A stretch of 64,000 bases of DNA. Source: a virus. Shown in pieces: positions 54,976-63,938 of the stretch (positions within the stretch are counted from its first letter, which is position 1; each line of letters begins with the position of its first letter). The position numbers and the translations under genes are program-made. Below the pieces are notes generated by a model, which saw only the letters and a list, made by a program, of their open reading frames with translations, had not been told where the DNA came from and made no database searches. The stretch is taken from positions 28,685 through 92,684 of IMG/VR virus record IMGVR_UViG_3300037553_000311. One strand, written 5' to 3'.

Positions 54976-56058
54976 ATGATAGATATTGTGAGTAGTTATG
55001 ACATCAGTAGGGATATCGGGAGTCATGTCAAATTAGAGACTGACTTATGGATATATCCAGATATGGATGACATGACATGGGGTATGGATAATCCAGGAAT
55101 AAGGCTACTGTCTAATTGTGCTAATCGTATATCGCAAGGATCATATGTCATGCGCAGTGATGTGCAAATTATGAAGCTACATGGATTCATGTCAACTGGT
55201 AGATATTGTGAGATCATACAGTTTAAATTAGGATCAGTACCGATCCCTGTAATCATTAGGATAGAATCTGATACCTCATCAGTCATGAAGGAGTACCTGA
55301 TCTATGATAATATCTTAAAGGTGAGATCTACCATATTCAACATGTCAATTGATGGATCGTCCATATTCCATGACATATCGTCAATTGCATTATTACGTCA
55401 AGAGCCATATATATCTGGTAATCTTACACACTTATTACTAGGTAGTGAATCGAGTACTATATCGCTCATACCTAATGATCTGATGATGGCTAATCTCACT
55501 GACGCTATAATAAATGCAATATATGATACACTCATAAACTTTGAATTAGTGCGTAATTTCATCTCTACTGTATTTGATAACTTATCATCTAAAGTGATAT
55601 TTCAACTATATAGTGATCTGACTTACAGTAACTATAGGAGGATGGATAATATAAGTCCACATGTAGTACCGTGTAGTGACATATGTGATGGTAATGTCGG
55701 TAGTATAAAACTATTATCTGATATGAGTAGATTAGCTAATATTACATTAGATACATTTGAACTAGAAGTACTCATCAAATCACATGGTGAGGTACTAGTA
55801 AATATACTCGATACATCCAGTCTAATCACTAGGTATAAGATACCAGATGACTCTGTAAATGATACATTATATTGGACATCGCTGAGTATACTCAATGAGC
55901 TATATCGTAATGATCTTACAGGTATCGCTACAGTCAATTTTAAGAAGCATTCTAATGATACATTAGTAATACATGCAATACATGATAATGGTACTGAGAT
56001 GCGATGGTCATATGATTTAATTATGCTATCGGTATTATCACCCATGATTCACATCTAA
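54976..56058 (+). CDS. Unknown protein, 360 residues
   Basis: Family not recognised. It starts 3 bases after the propeller stop, with GGGG upstream, so it is translated from the same message and may partner with the propeller. Alpha/beta, acidic, with no catalytic motif or membrane segment seen. Confidence 0.48.
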   Translation: MIDIVSSYDISRDIGSHVKLETDLWIYPDMDDMTWGMDNPGIRLLSNCANRISQGSYVMRSDVQIMKLHGFMSTGRYCEIIQFKLGSVPIPVIIRIESDTSSVMKEYLIYDNILKVRSTIFNMSIDGSSIFHDISSIALLRQEPYISGNLTHLLLGSESSTISLIPNDLMMANLTDAIINAIYDTLINFELVRNFISTVFDNLSSKVIFQLYSDLTYSNYRRMDNISPHVVPCSDICDGNVGSIKLLSDMSRLANITLDTFELEVLIKSHGEVLVNILDTSSLITRYKIPDDSVNDTLYWTSLSILNELYRNDLTGIATVNFKKHSNDTLVIHAIHDNGTEMRWSYDLIMLSVLSPMIHI

Positions 56059-56118
56059 TCATAGGGTGAATCATAGGTGATGATGCTATTATTATCACTC
56101 ATGATTCACATCTAATCA
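56044..56118 (+). repeat. 18-base direct repeat flanking a gene end
   Basis: ATGATTCACATCTAATCA at 56044-56061 (spanning the stop codon) and again at 56101-56118. The first copy also pairs with GTGAATCA at about 56065. It looks like a local duplication. Confidence 0.75.
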
Positions 56119-56132
56119 GGAGAATAATCGAT

Positions 56133-56762
56133 ATGAGTAAATATGCACAGTATCAAATGGTATACAATCTATTCGATTCACATATCATCCTATCGCAACT
56201 CAATGGTGATTCTATCATCGAGCGATACAATAGTAGTAACCGCATCGTAAATAGTAATCTAGTACGTGATGCTAAACTGTATGATATGACGGTAACGTCA
56301 GATATTATATTATGTATCGGTAGTCATGGGAGTACTGGGGTGATCATGACGTACGATTTCAATCTAGAACAGGATGATTGGTATAAATCATTAGATACTA
56401 TATATACTAGAATAGATTCATTATCATCTGGTTATTTCGTGTCTAATGATAGTAAGATAGCTATATTAGATAAAGACCTATGTGAGGTCAGAAATAATCA
56501 ACGAGATACTCACATACATGATGCTATGTCATTACAGGATGGGTCAATTATCACTATAGAATCTAAATCAGATGATAAGCTCATCTATGTCAATAAGTAC
56601 TCAGATGAGCTAGTTCGTATTAAGACTATAAGTTTTGGATCTAGTAAGTCGTATGCATTACATGATATCTATGCTGATGATGATAATGTATACATCAATG
56701 GAACAGATGCAGGTATCGAGTTTACACTCAAGTTATCACATGATTTAATAGTGAAATCGTGA
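56133..56762 (+). CDS. Diverged propeller-like protein, 209 residues
   Basis: Short beta segments with regular spacing (DIILCIGSHG, KIAILDKDL, SIITIESKS, NVYINGTDAG, TLKLSHDLIVKS) recall the SBBP genes and the 38727 protein, but the repeats are weak. AGGAGAATAATCGAT precedes the start. It follows the propeller operon at 53839. Treated as a likely but unproven distant family member. Confidence 0.48.
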   Translation: MSKYAQYQMVYNLFDSHIILSQLNGDSIIERYNSSNRIVNSNLVRDAKLYDMTVTSDIILCIGSHGSTGVIMTYDFNLEQDDWYKSLDTIYTRIDSLSSGYFVSNDSKIAILDKDLCEVRNNQRDTHIHDAMSLQDGSIITIESKSDDKLIYVNKYSDELVRIKTISFGSSKSYALHDIYADDDNVYINGTDAGIEFTLKLSHDLIVKS

Positions 56763-56771
56763 CATATATCA

Positions 56772-56804
56772 CCTCATAGCATACCAGATAGGTATGCTAT
56801 GAGG
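56772..56804 (+). terminator. Terminator (CATAGCATACC family)
   Basis: A perfect 14-bp stem (56772-56785 with 56791-56804), followed at some distance by TCTTTTTATT. Confidence 0.8.
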
Positions 56805-56871
56805 AATGTGTTCATATCTTTTTATTATGTAAAAAGATACCATAGGGTGTACTGTAGGTAGTGAGTCACTA

Positions 56872-56897
56872 ATCTCAGGTATATATTACTATAGTAG
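56872..56897 (+). promoter_or_regulatory. Promoter-like element P18
   Basis: ATCTCAG followed by GTATATATTACTATAGTAG, exact consensus. One hairpin follows (AGAGTATC with GATACTCT), a fourth stem sequence. Confidence 0.78.
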
Positions 56898-57001
56898 AGT
56901 ATCAAGTATTATCCGATACTCTACATGATCTAGTGATTAGTAAGTAAGTACAATCAGATACTACATATCAAACACACTAAATTCCTTTAGGAGGGAAGCA
57001 A

Positions 57002-58486
57002 ATGATACAACAAGCACCGACAGATCAACTCATTAGTAATATAGGAAATATCGAAGCTGGGAATAGTTTCTTATTCTTATTCACATCACGGGAGATGAAA
57101 GATCATTATAAGCGACCACTGACTTATAACTTCAACCCATCCATGTTAAATACTATCTCAGATAAGATAATGAATCGTCCAACGATGGCACCGATAGATC
57201 ATATCATCAATGATCCATGTATGTCTACTGCGATATTACCATCGTCACTAGGTGAGCATGTTGGTACATCTGCATATAGCTCTAACTGGACATTTGTAAT
57301 CATCATAGATGAGAATGTACTAGCTGGTGGATTTACTAGCAATACCGTAACGAACAGGCATATCTTGATTGGAATATGTATGGATGAGCCTATTTCACCA
57401 CAAGGAATACATTCAGCTACCCCTGAGGCTTACTTGAATCCTACATGTAGTCTAGTCATTACACGTAAGATGGTAATCAATCGATATGTGACTGCTGGAG
57501 TATCTGGACATACATCTAATATGAAAGTAGTAGATGATACCAATATAGCAAACTACCATGATGGTATATGGGGAACTAATGAATTCCATAGCCTCAGTCC
57601 AAGTAAGACGATAGGATCTATTATCACGGATACAGATGGTATGACTAGTATCATAGATTCTGGTGAGAGTCTTAATTGTAGACGATCTATAGATATCACA
57701 TCATCAATGGAATCACCAAAGAAACATCTAAAGAATATATTAGTTGGATTAGATAGTGCTAATCAGCAATATATGTTTATGAATGAGCTAGGTGATTATG
57801 GAAATGACTCAGTCACATTAAATGATCCTTCTGAATCATTCAGAGATGAAGCTATCACTCAGATAGCTAATCTTGATAGTAGATCTAATAGTCCTAGTAC
57901 TTCTGGAGTATCATCTTTAGTAGATAGTGGATATGTCACTATCGGTATGATTCGGACCAATTATCATCCAAAGCTCTTAGTAATAGAAACACCAGTACAG
58001 ACACAAGCAGATGTTATCCCTCAGCATGAGACAAGTATCAATAATATCTACTCATCATTAGTATGTGCATGTCTTCCTTCATATATCAACTCAGTTGGAT
58101 TGTCATCAGTATCATTTATGTATAATTCATCAGCAGAAGCTATTCAACTTATTCATATAGAATCAGTGATAGCTACTACACAAGATGATCTCAATAGGAG
58201 ATGGAATGCTCTGAAGTTCATATTGAATAATGAGCTATTCGGTATGCTACTTCAGAATGGTCATTTCGATATGCAAGCTACATGTAATATTAATAGTACT
58301 ACCAATGTGGTACTAAACTTTCTAGATTTCACGCTATTACCAGATGGTGCAATCTATGAGGAGAATACTATATTAGGAGGTATCGTATCACCACTGATCG
58401 GTACTAAAGATAACGTAATCAATAATAGTCATCAGCTATCACATCTAATACAGAATGTGGCTGATATGACAGAATATTCTTATTAA
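57002..58486 (+). CDS. Unknown protein, 494 residues
   Basis: Family not recognised. Beta-rich, with many N, S, T and I residues. The ribosome-binding site is in the TTCC/GGAA loop hairpin. It begins a run with the 58505 gene (18-base gap). Confidence 0.48.
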   Translation: MIQQAPTDQLISNIGNIEAGNSFLFLFTSREMKDHYKRPLTYNFNPSMLNTISDKIMNRPTMAPIDHIINDPCMSTAILPSSLGEHVGTSAYSSNWTFVIIIDENVLAGGFTSNTVTNRHILIGICMDEPISPQGIHSATPEAYLNPTCSLVITRKMVINRYVTAGVSGHTSNMKVVDDTNIANYHDGIWGTNEFHSLSPSKTIGSIITDTDGMTSIIDSGESLNCRRSIDITSSMESPKKHLKNILVGLDSANQQYMFMNELGDYGNDSVTLNDPSESFRDEAITQIANLDSRSNSPSTSGVSSLVDSGYVTIGMIRTNYHPKLLVIETPVQTQADVIPQHETSINNIYSSLVCACLPSYINSVGLSSVSFMYNSSAEAIQLIHIESVIATTQDDLNRRWNALKFILNNELFGMLLQNGHFDMQATCNINSTTNVVLNFLDFTLLPDGAIYEENTILGGIVSPLIGTKDNVINNSHQLSHLIQNVADMTEYSY

Positions 58487-58504
58487 GCACACTGGAGATA
58501 TATC

Positions 58505-59608
58505 ATGGGAGTTAAATTTCAACAAGTAGTAGATTTCTATAGATACCTGATAGAGTTAGGTGGTATTTATGAAGTAGATGGTGATAATTATATCACTAGG
58601 AGAGATGATGATTCTACTCCAGTCACAATGAAAGTGAAAGGTAAGATCAGACCACTTCTCATATTGCAAGAGAAGATCACTGATGATAATGCTATCATCA
58701 TTAATGTACTGAATGAGAATCTCAGAGAATCTATAGATTCTAAATGGATGTATGCTATGCTAGCTGGTGGGTTATATCGCAGATTATATAACATCATTGA
58801 GACTATGCAGATCATTATCAGTGCTCCAGATGAATCATGGGATGCTGATACATTAGATTTCGTATCTAAGTACTCAGCTCGTGTAGATGCTAGACTCTTA
58901 TCTCATTTCAAGATAGTGACAGATAAGAAGTTAGAGTTCACTAACGTATTTTATAATAGGAAACTCAAGCAAGCTATATTTCGCTGTAAGTTATTTGAGA
59001 CTATAGAGTCAGATGAGTTTAGTAATATCACTAAGAAGAGTATGAAGACTATGATCGATATCTTTAGTGAGTTATTTGATGTACCTAAAGTAAATCCTAG
59101 TAGTAGTATCATGGAGAAGTTCTCATCTAAGTCTGATCTGATTACTAGTCCTAAGATTGATGCTATCCTTCGTACATACCTTAAAGTATATACGCAACTG
59201 AATCCATTTCTGAATAAGATCGATCCTGATCTAGTAGTAGATCTCACTACCATGGGGAACTATATTGAAATGTTACCAGATCTATATGATAAGGTAAAAT
59301 GGTTTTCAGGTGTAGCATCTGATGTAGGTGCACCTGGTACTAAAGATATCAAGGTAGCTACTTCAGCTATTCCATTAGGTAATGAACCAGTACAGATGAC
59401 ATTACCTGTACCTGAAAGTTCCACTTCTGAGATACCATTAGGTACTTCAGCACCAATGATGCATCAGCATCAATTAGGTAGTCCACCAATGATGCATCAG
59501 CAACAATTAAATCATCCATTACAGATGATGAATAATGCTCCACCGCAGTATGGTGGATTTAATCAACAAGCTCTACCGCAACAACAGTATAATATCCCGA
59601 TCAGATGA
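58505..59608 (+). CDS. Unknown protein with Gln/Met-rich tail, 367 residues
   Basis: A helical body of about 275 residues is followed by a low-complexity tail with the repeat PPMMHQQQL and QQ-rich ends (about 315-367). Family not recognised. Such tails often mediate self-association, but no function is shown. Confidence 0.5.
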   Translation: MGVKFQQVVDFYRYLIELGGIYEVDGDNYITRRDDDSTPVTMKVKGKIRPLLILQEKITDDNAIIINVLNENLRESIDSKWMYAMLAGGLYRRLYNIIETMQIIISAPDESWDADTLDFVSKYSARVDARLLSHFKIVTDKKLEFTNVFYNRKLKQAIFRCKLFETIESDEFSNITKKSMKTMIDIFSELFDVPKVNPSSSIMEKFSSKSDLITSPKIDAILRTYLKVYTQLNPFLNKIDPDLVVDLTTMGNYIEMLPDLYDKVKWFSGVASDVGAPGTKDIKVATSAIPLGNEPVQMTLPVPESSTSEIPLGTSAPMMHQHQLGSPPMMHQQQLNHPLQMMNNAPPQYGGFNQQALPQQQYNIPIR

Positions 59609-59613
59609 TATAT

Positions 59614-59652
59614 AATCATAGCACACCTACACATGGTAGGTATGCTATGATT
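59614..59652 (+). terminator. Terminator (CATAGCATACC family, one mismatch)
   Basis: Stem 59614-59628 with 59638-59652, one A-C mismatch, followed by TTATTTC. Confidence 0.7.
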
Positions 59653-59702
59653 ATTTCACACAGATGGTTAGTTTTCTACTTATTCTTTTTTATGGAGTAG
59701 CT

Positions 59703-60527
59703 ATGAGTAAAGATAATAATTTCAATGTATATATTGGTATCGTGGTGGAAGATCGTACAGATACGTCTAGAGTGCTAAAAGTATACTGTCCAGAGTTGCT
59801 ACCATATTACTCAGGTGAGATCAAAGATACTACTACTACTGAGACATTTAACATACGTGATGAGCTAAATGAGATAGATGCGTCTAGTGATGTCAAAACT
59901 ACGAATGCATTCACAGCAGAATGGTTTGGTGATACTAATCGAGTATTCCCACCTAATATGGTAAAAGGTGAACAAGTACTATTACTGAGGTATCAGGATA
60001 ATGATATCTACTATTGGTTACCTATAGGGAGAGATGATATATTACGTAGGTTTGAAACTCATCGGGTAGCTATTGCTAATATAGCTACTGAAGGAGTAAA
60101 GTTACTAGATGATGGTAATACATACTTCATAGAATTAGATACTAGGAATAAGAAACGTGTACGTATATGTACTAGTAAATCAGATGGTGAATCATTTAGA
60201 TATCAGATCATGATAGATGCTGATAATGACTTAATCACTATAGAGGATGATGCTGGGAATGATATCGTACTCAGATCTAATATACCTCAGATAGTAATGA
60301 CTAATAATAAAGGTACTACAGTAGATCTCAATGCAGTAGATATATTACTAAGTGCACCTAATAATGTCACTATCAATGCTGGGAATAAGATAAATGTCAC
60401 ATCTAAATCTACCACGACTATCTCACCGAGTAATCTCATCATCAATAGTGATACTACTGTAAATGGTAATACAACTGTAAATGGTGTCATTAATAGTGAC
60501 GGTATGGTATCACCTTACTATAATTGA
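59703..60527 (+). CDS. Baseplate spike protein, gp5/gpV type without lysozyme
   Basis: 274 residues. The N-terminal part (VYIGIVVEDRTDTSRVLKVY, about 8-27) fits the OB-fold of tail spike hubs such as T4 gp5. The C-terminal third is a regular beta-helix-like repeat (ITIEDDAGNDIVL, NVTINAGNKINVTSKS, LIINSDTTVNGNTTVNG), typical of trimeric membrane-piercing needles. No lysozyme domain is present. The start is MSKDNN at 59703, with GGAG 7 bases upstream; the frame is open upstream but hydrophobic and without a site. Confidence 0.72.
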   Translation: MSKDNNFNVYIGIVVEDRTDTSRVLKVYCPELLPYYSGEIKDTTTTETFNIRDELNEIDASSDVKTTNAFTAEWFGDTNRVFPPNMVKGEQVLLLRYQDNDIYYWLPIGRDDILRRFETHRVAIANIATEGVKLLDDGNTYFIELDTRNKKRVRICTSKSDGESFRYQIMIDADNDLITIEDDAGNDIVLRSNIPQIVMTNNKGTTVDLNAVDILLSAPNNVTINAGNKINVTSKSTTTISPSNLIINSDTTVNGNTTVNGVINSDGMVSPYYN

Positions 60528-60542
60528 TTATAATTCATATCG

Positions 60543-60585
60543 CACTATTAGCATGAGTAGATGTCTTTTACTCATGCTAATAGTG
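60543..60585 (+). terminator. Perfect 17-bp hairpin after the spike gene
   Basis: CACTATTAGCATGAGTA (60543-60559) pairs with 60569-60585 around a 9-base loop containing TCTTTT. It is a perfect version of the CACTCT...GCATGAG hairpin found upstream of promoter cassettes. Confidence 0.7.
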
Positions 60586-60618
60586 AGGTGTGATCTCATA
60601 ATACACGGAGAATATATC

Positions 60619-61059
60619 ATGTTTACAAAAGCTAACAAGAATACATTATCACCTAGTATGATCTTAGAGAGTAATAGTATCATAGATGATATCATATCTA
60701 TCTGGATAAGTAAAGAGATGAAGAGTATCAAGACAGCTTCTAAATTAAGTGAACTCATAGTCATCAATCTTAAGATACTAGTACAGAATGTAGTAGATGG
60801 TGAGTTGATGAGAGATTACATGATGACGCAATCTACCGATACTGATTTCATCATGAGTAGGATACAAGATCTATACATCTATATTAACTTACATGTCCCT
60901 ACTGAGATACTCGAATATAAGAAAGCATCTATGTCAGCAGCACTCACTGATATAACTATCAAATCAATGTCTGATACTAATGGAATATCTAATATAGCTT
61001 GGTTACTATTCGAGATCCAACATGCATTGAGATATCATACTCAACCTAAAATCACATAG
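60619..61059 (+). CDS. Unknown helical protein, 146 residues
   Basis: The start MFTKANKNT is preceded by CGGAGAATATATC; the longer open frame overlaps the spike gene and has no site. Helical with no recognised motif. Its last 8 bases overlap the 3' end of the opposite-strand gene at 61052. Confidence 0.52.
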   Translation: MFTKANKNTLSPSMILESNSIIDDIISIWISKEMKSIKTASKLSELIVINLKILVQNVVDGELMRDYMMTQSTDTDFIMSRIQDLYIYINLHVPTEILEYKKASMSAALTDITIKSMSDTNGISNIAWLLFEIQHALRYHTQPKIT

Positions 61060-61387
61060 GTGTCAGTCTAGATGTCTGATACTTTCTATATAGATTAGTG
61101 ACATCGTTCCTATTGGGTACTAATATGTATGATAACTTAGTGAAGTCCTCAAATAGATTCAGATCATTCATCAAACGTACTATCCAGTATACTGACATAT
61201 CGACATTATTATCTAGTAAGAAATGTTCTAATTTATGTAAATATACACTACGCACTGCATCATCTATACTTAGTACATTGGCATTCTTCCTCAGGTGATG
61301 TACTTGATCTGTAATGAAAATCACCCAAGCATAATCTAAGTTATCTACTAACTTTAACTTCTTATCTAACTTACCTTTTAGTGTCAT
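61052..61387 (-). CDS. Unknown protein, 111 residues
   Basis: Minus-strand gene starting at MTLKGKLDKK, with GGGAG 8 bases upstream; an ATG 15 bases earlier lies before that site. Helical and basic at its start. Convergent and overlapping by 8 bases with the 60619 gene, without a terminator between them, which is unusual for this window. Confidence 0.5.
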   Translation of the reverse strand: MTLKGKLDKKLKLVDNLDYAWVIFITDQVHHLRKNANVLSIDDAVRSVYLHKLEHFLLDNNVDMSVYWIVRLMNDLNLFEDFTKLSYILVPNRNDVTNLYRKYQTSRLTPM

Positions 61388-61465
61388 GTTCGATACTCCC
61401 ATCTTTTATATGATATACTATCTCATCAGTCTCATAAGATATCTATTATATTCACATGTTGTCTA

Positions 61466-61490
61466 TTTCAGGTATATATCACTATAGTAG
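61466..61490 (+). promoter_or_regulatory. Promoter-like element P19 (before RNA polymerase beta)
   Basis: TTTCAG followed by the exact consensus GTATATATCACTATAGTAG. Confidence 0.78.
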
Positions 61491-61600
61491 AGATGCATCA
61501 GATAATACTTGATGTATCTCTACATGATCTAGCGATTAGTAGAAGGTATCAGATAATACTTGATACCTACCACTGATCTAGTGATTAGTAAGTAAGTACA
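61488..61600 (+). repeat. Two tandem 5'-leader hairpin units
   Basis: Unit 1 pairs AGAGATGCATCA with TGATGTATCTCT (one G-T pair) around GATAATACT. Unit 2 pairs AGGTATCA with TGATACCT around the same loop. Confidence 0.75.
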
Positions 61601-61649
61601 ATCAGATACTACATATCAAACACACTAAATTCCTTTAGGAGGGAAACTT

Positions 61650-63776
61650 ATGAGTAACGCCACTAACATATGTTCAAATATGAACATACCACCAGAATTA
61701 GTAGGAATGACATCATTATTATCACCAGGGATGGCTTCAAATTCAGGTGGTAGATTAGACATGTACTCTAGTCATCTGAGTGCATGGCGTGTACCTAAAG
61801 ATGGAGATACTCCCATCATATTCTCACCATTTGAGTCACTCTTTATAGATTACACATTCGACACTACTACTAGAGATAATGCTATCAAAGTAGTACAAGT
61901 CATACCTAAGTACGATATCAAATATGGTGTAATCACACTAGGGAATAATCCTACTAGCACTGTAATATATCGAGATCTTGAAACAGGTGAGATGTCATAT
62001 TTTAACCTACATAAGTATACATGCCTTACTAATGGGTTCGGGTATAAGAATAATATCAAATGTAATCTGATGCCAGGGACAGTACTAGATCCAGATGATG
62101 CAGTATATGATTCAGATGCTATATCTGATAGTGAATATCGTATGGGAGTGAATGCTAATGTAGCATTCATGTCTACACTAGATGGGACTGAGGATGCTAT
62201 CTGTATATCAGAAGAGATCAGTGAGAAACTTACCCCTACTGCTATAGATACGATCACTATCAAGGTCAATCTAGATCAATATCCACTAAACTTATATGGT
62301 AATGATTCTGATTATAAGATCCTACCAGATATAGGAGATGTAGTAAATGAAGATGGTATCATCTTTGGATCAAGGATAGTGAATGATATATCAGCTATCA
62401 CTGATCTAGATAGTGAAAAGCTATCCACTGTCAACTACTTATTTGATCAGTTGAAATATACTCACCCAGGAGCTACAGTAATTGACATCGAGGTATATCT
62501 AGATAGTAAAGTGAAACTACCACCGAGTATATATGATCAATTGATAAAGTATCGTAATGCTAAGTTAGAGTATTATTCTGCTATTGATCATATATATGAA
62601 GATAATAAGAATATCCCTATCTCAAATAAGCTAAACACTCTAATCAAAAGAGCTAAAGGAAGGTTATTAGCAGCAAAGAAGAATGTCAAAGATATAGGTA
62701 AACGTAACAAGGTGAGACTGGTAGATAGAATTGAACCTGTTGCACTTAAAGTGGAGATCACAGTAAAGTATGATGTATTAGTAAATAAAGGACATAAGAG
62801 TACAGGTAGAGATGGAGCTAAAGGAGTCATTGTAGTTACTAAACCTAGATCTGAGATGCCTACTGATGAGTATGGTGTAGTAGCTGATATATGTATCGAT
62901 CCTCTATCAGTACATAAGCGTACTAATCTATCTCAAATCTATGAGCAATATATCGGGAGATTGTTATTATTCATTACACGGAGTCTATCAGAGTTACCAG
63001 ATACAGCTTCACGTTTTAATAAGATAGTAGAGGTACTCTATGATATCAATCCCATATACTCTAACATAGTCAATAGTAATCATAAGAGTGAACGATTACG
63101 TGAAGAGTTTGTACAAGCATGTATGGAAGATGGTATCCGTGTATGTATTCCACCATCTATGAAAGGATTAGATTCAGATCTGATTACTAGGTTAGATGAT
63201 AAGTATAAGATTCCAGTATCACGAGTATCATTCATTCATACATTAGCAGATGGAACAAAGAAGAAGATCACTACTAAAGAACCAATACTCATTGGTCCTA
63301 AGTATATCTACCTACTAAATAAGTTTCCAAGACCGATAGCTAATGGATATAGCTATGTAAATAAGTATCACTTTCCTGTCAGTGCTAGATCAGGACCAGT
63401 GAATCGTAACAAGGATGTATTAGGTACGACTAGTATCAGATTAGGTGAAGCTGAATTTAAGATACTCACTACTGCTGTAGGATCTGATGTGGTGTTGAGA
63501 TTAAAGGCATTATTTGGTAACTCAGTGATAGGTCCTAAAGCTATGATCAATGCATTATTATCTACTAAGTATCCAAGTAGATTAAAGTGTGTAAATCTTA
63601 CAGATGAGGAACTTAAGGATGATCTCAGATCTACTCATATATTGAAGTCATATACTAACGCTATGGGTATAGATCTCCAGAATGTATTGATATCGGATAA
63701 GCATGCTGATGAGATATATGAGGATCTAGATACATATTTCACCGGTAATGATATCCCTATCGATCTAGACGTATAA
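61650..63776 (+). CDS. RNA polymerase beta subunit, C-terminal half
   Basis: 708 residues. VLVNKGHKSTGRDGAKGVI (376-394) matches the beta active-site region GDKxxGRHGNKG, with the conserved lysines. It is followed by EMPTDEYGVVADICIDPLSV and NLSQIYEQYIGRLL, the counterparts of DMPYxxDGxPVDIVLNPLGVPSRMNxGQIxExHLG. Upstream, FMSTLDGTEDAICISEE (about 173-189) matches the beta GYNFEDAI region. The N-terminal half of beta is missing and must be a separate gene, as in phiKZ-like phages. A promoter-like element and the TTCC/GGAA ribosome-binding hairpin precede it. Confidence 0.9.
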   Translation: MSNATNICSNMNIPPELVGMTSLLSPGMASNSGGRLDMYSSHLSAWRVPKDGDTPIIFSPFESLFIDYTFDTTTRDNAIKVVQVIPKYDIKYGVITLGNNPTSTVIYRDLETGEMSYFNLHKYTCLTNGFGYKNNIKCNLMPGTVLDPDDAVYDSDAISDSEYRMGVNANVAFMSTLDGTEDAICISEEISEKLTPTAIDTITIKVNLDQYPLNLYGNDSDYKILPDIGDVVNEDGIIFGSRIVNDISAITDLDSEKLSTVNYLFDQLKYTHPGATVIDIEVYLDSKVKLPPSIYDQLIKYRNAKLEYYSAIDHIYEDNKNIPISNKLNTLIKRAKGRLLAAKKNVKDIGKRNKVRLVDRIEPVALKVEITVKYDVLVNKGHKSTGRDGAKGVIVVTKPRSEMPTDEYGVVADICIDPLSVHKRTNLSQIYEQYIGRLLLFITRSLSELPDTASRFNKIVEVLYDINPIYSNIVNSNHKSERLREEFVQACMEDGIRVCIPPSMKGLDSDLITRLDDKYKIPVSRVSFIHTLADGTKKKITTKEPILIGPKYIYLLNKFPRPIANGYSYVNKYHFPVSARSGPVNRNKDVLGTTSIRLGEAEFKILTTAVGSDVVLRLKALFGNSVIGPKAMINALLSTKYPSRLKCVNLTDEELKDDLRSTHILKSYTNAMGIDLQNVLISDKHADEIYEDLDTYFTGNDIPIDLDV

Positions 63777-63785
63777 CATAAACTC

Positions 63786-63818
63786 ATCCATAGCATACCT
63801 ATCTGGTATGCTATGGAT
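63786..63818 (+). terminator. Terminator (CATAGCATACC family)
   Basis: A perfect 14-bp stem (63786-63799 with 63805-63818). Confidence 0.8.
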
Positions 63819-63913
63819 CTATATGTAGGGTACGGTTTCACTTTTTTATGCACTCTCAGCATGAGTAATAAGTATCTACTACTCCCAAGAGTGAATCCAT
63901 CAGTAGCTTACTA

Positions 63914-63938
63914 TTTCAGGTATATATCACTATAGTAG
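63914..63938 (+). promoter_or_regulatory. Promoter-like element P20 at the window end
   Basis: TTTCAG followed by the exact consensus, with a CACTCT hairpin upstream (63850-63895) and hairpin units running to the window edge. The gene it serves lies outside the window. Confidence 0.75.
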
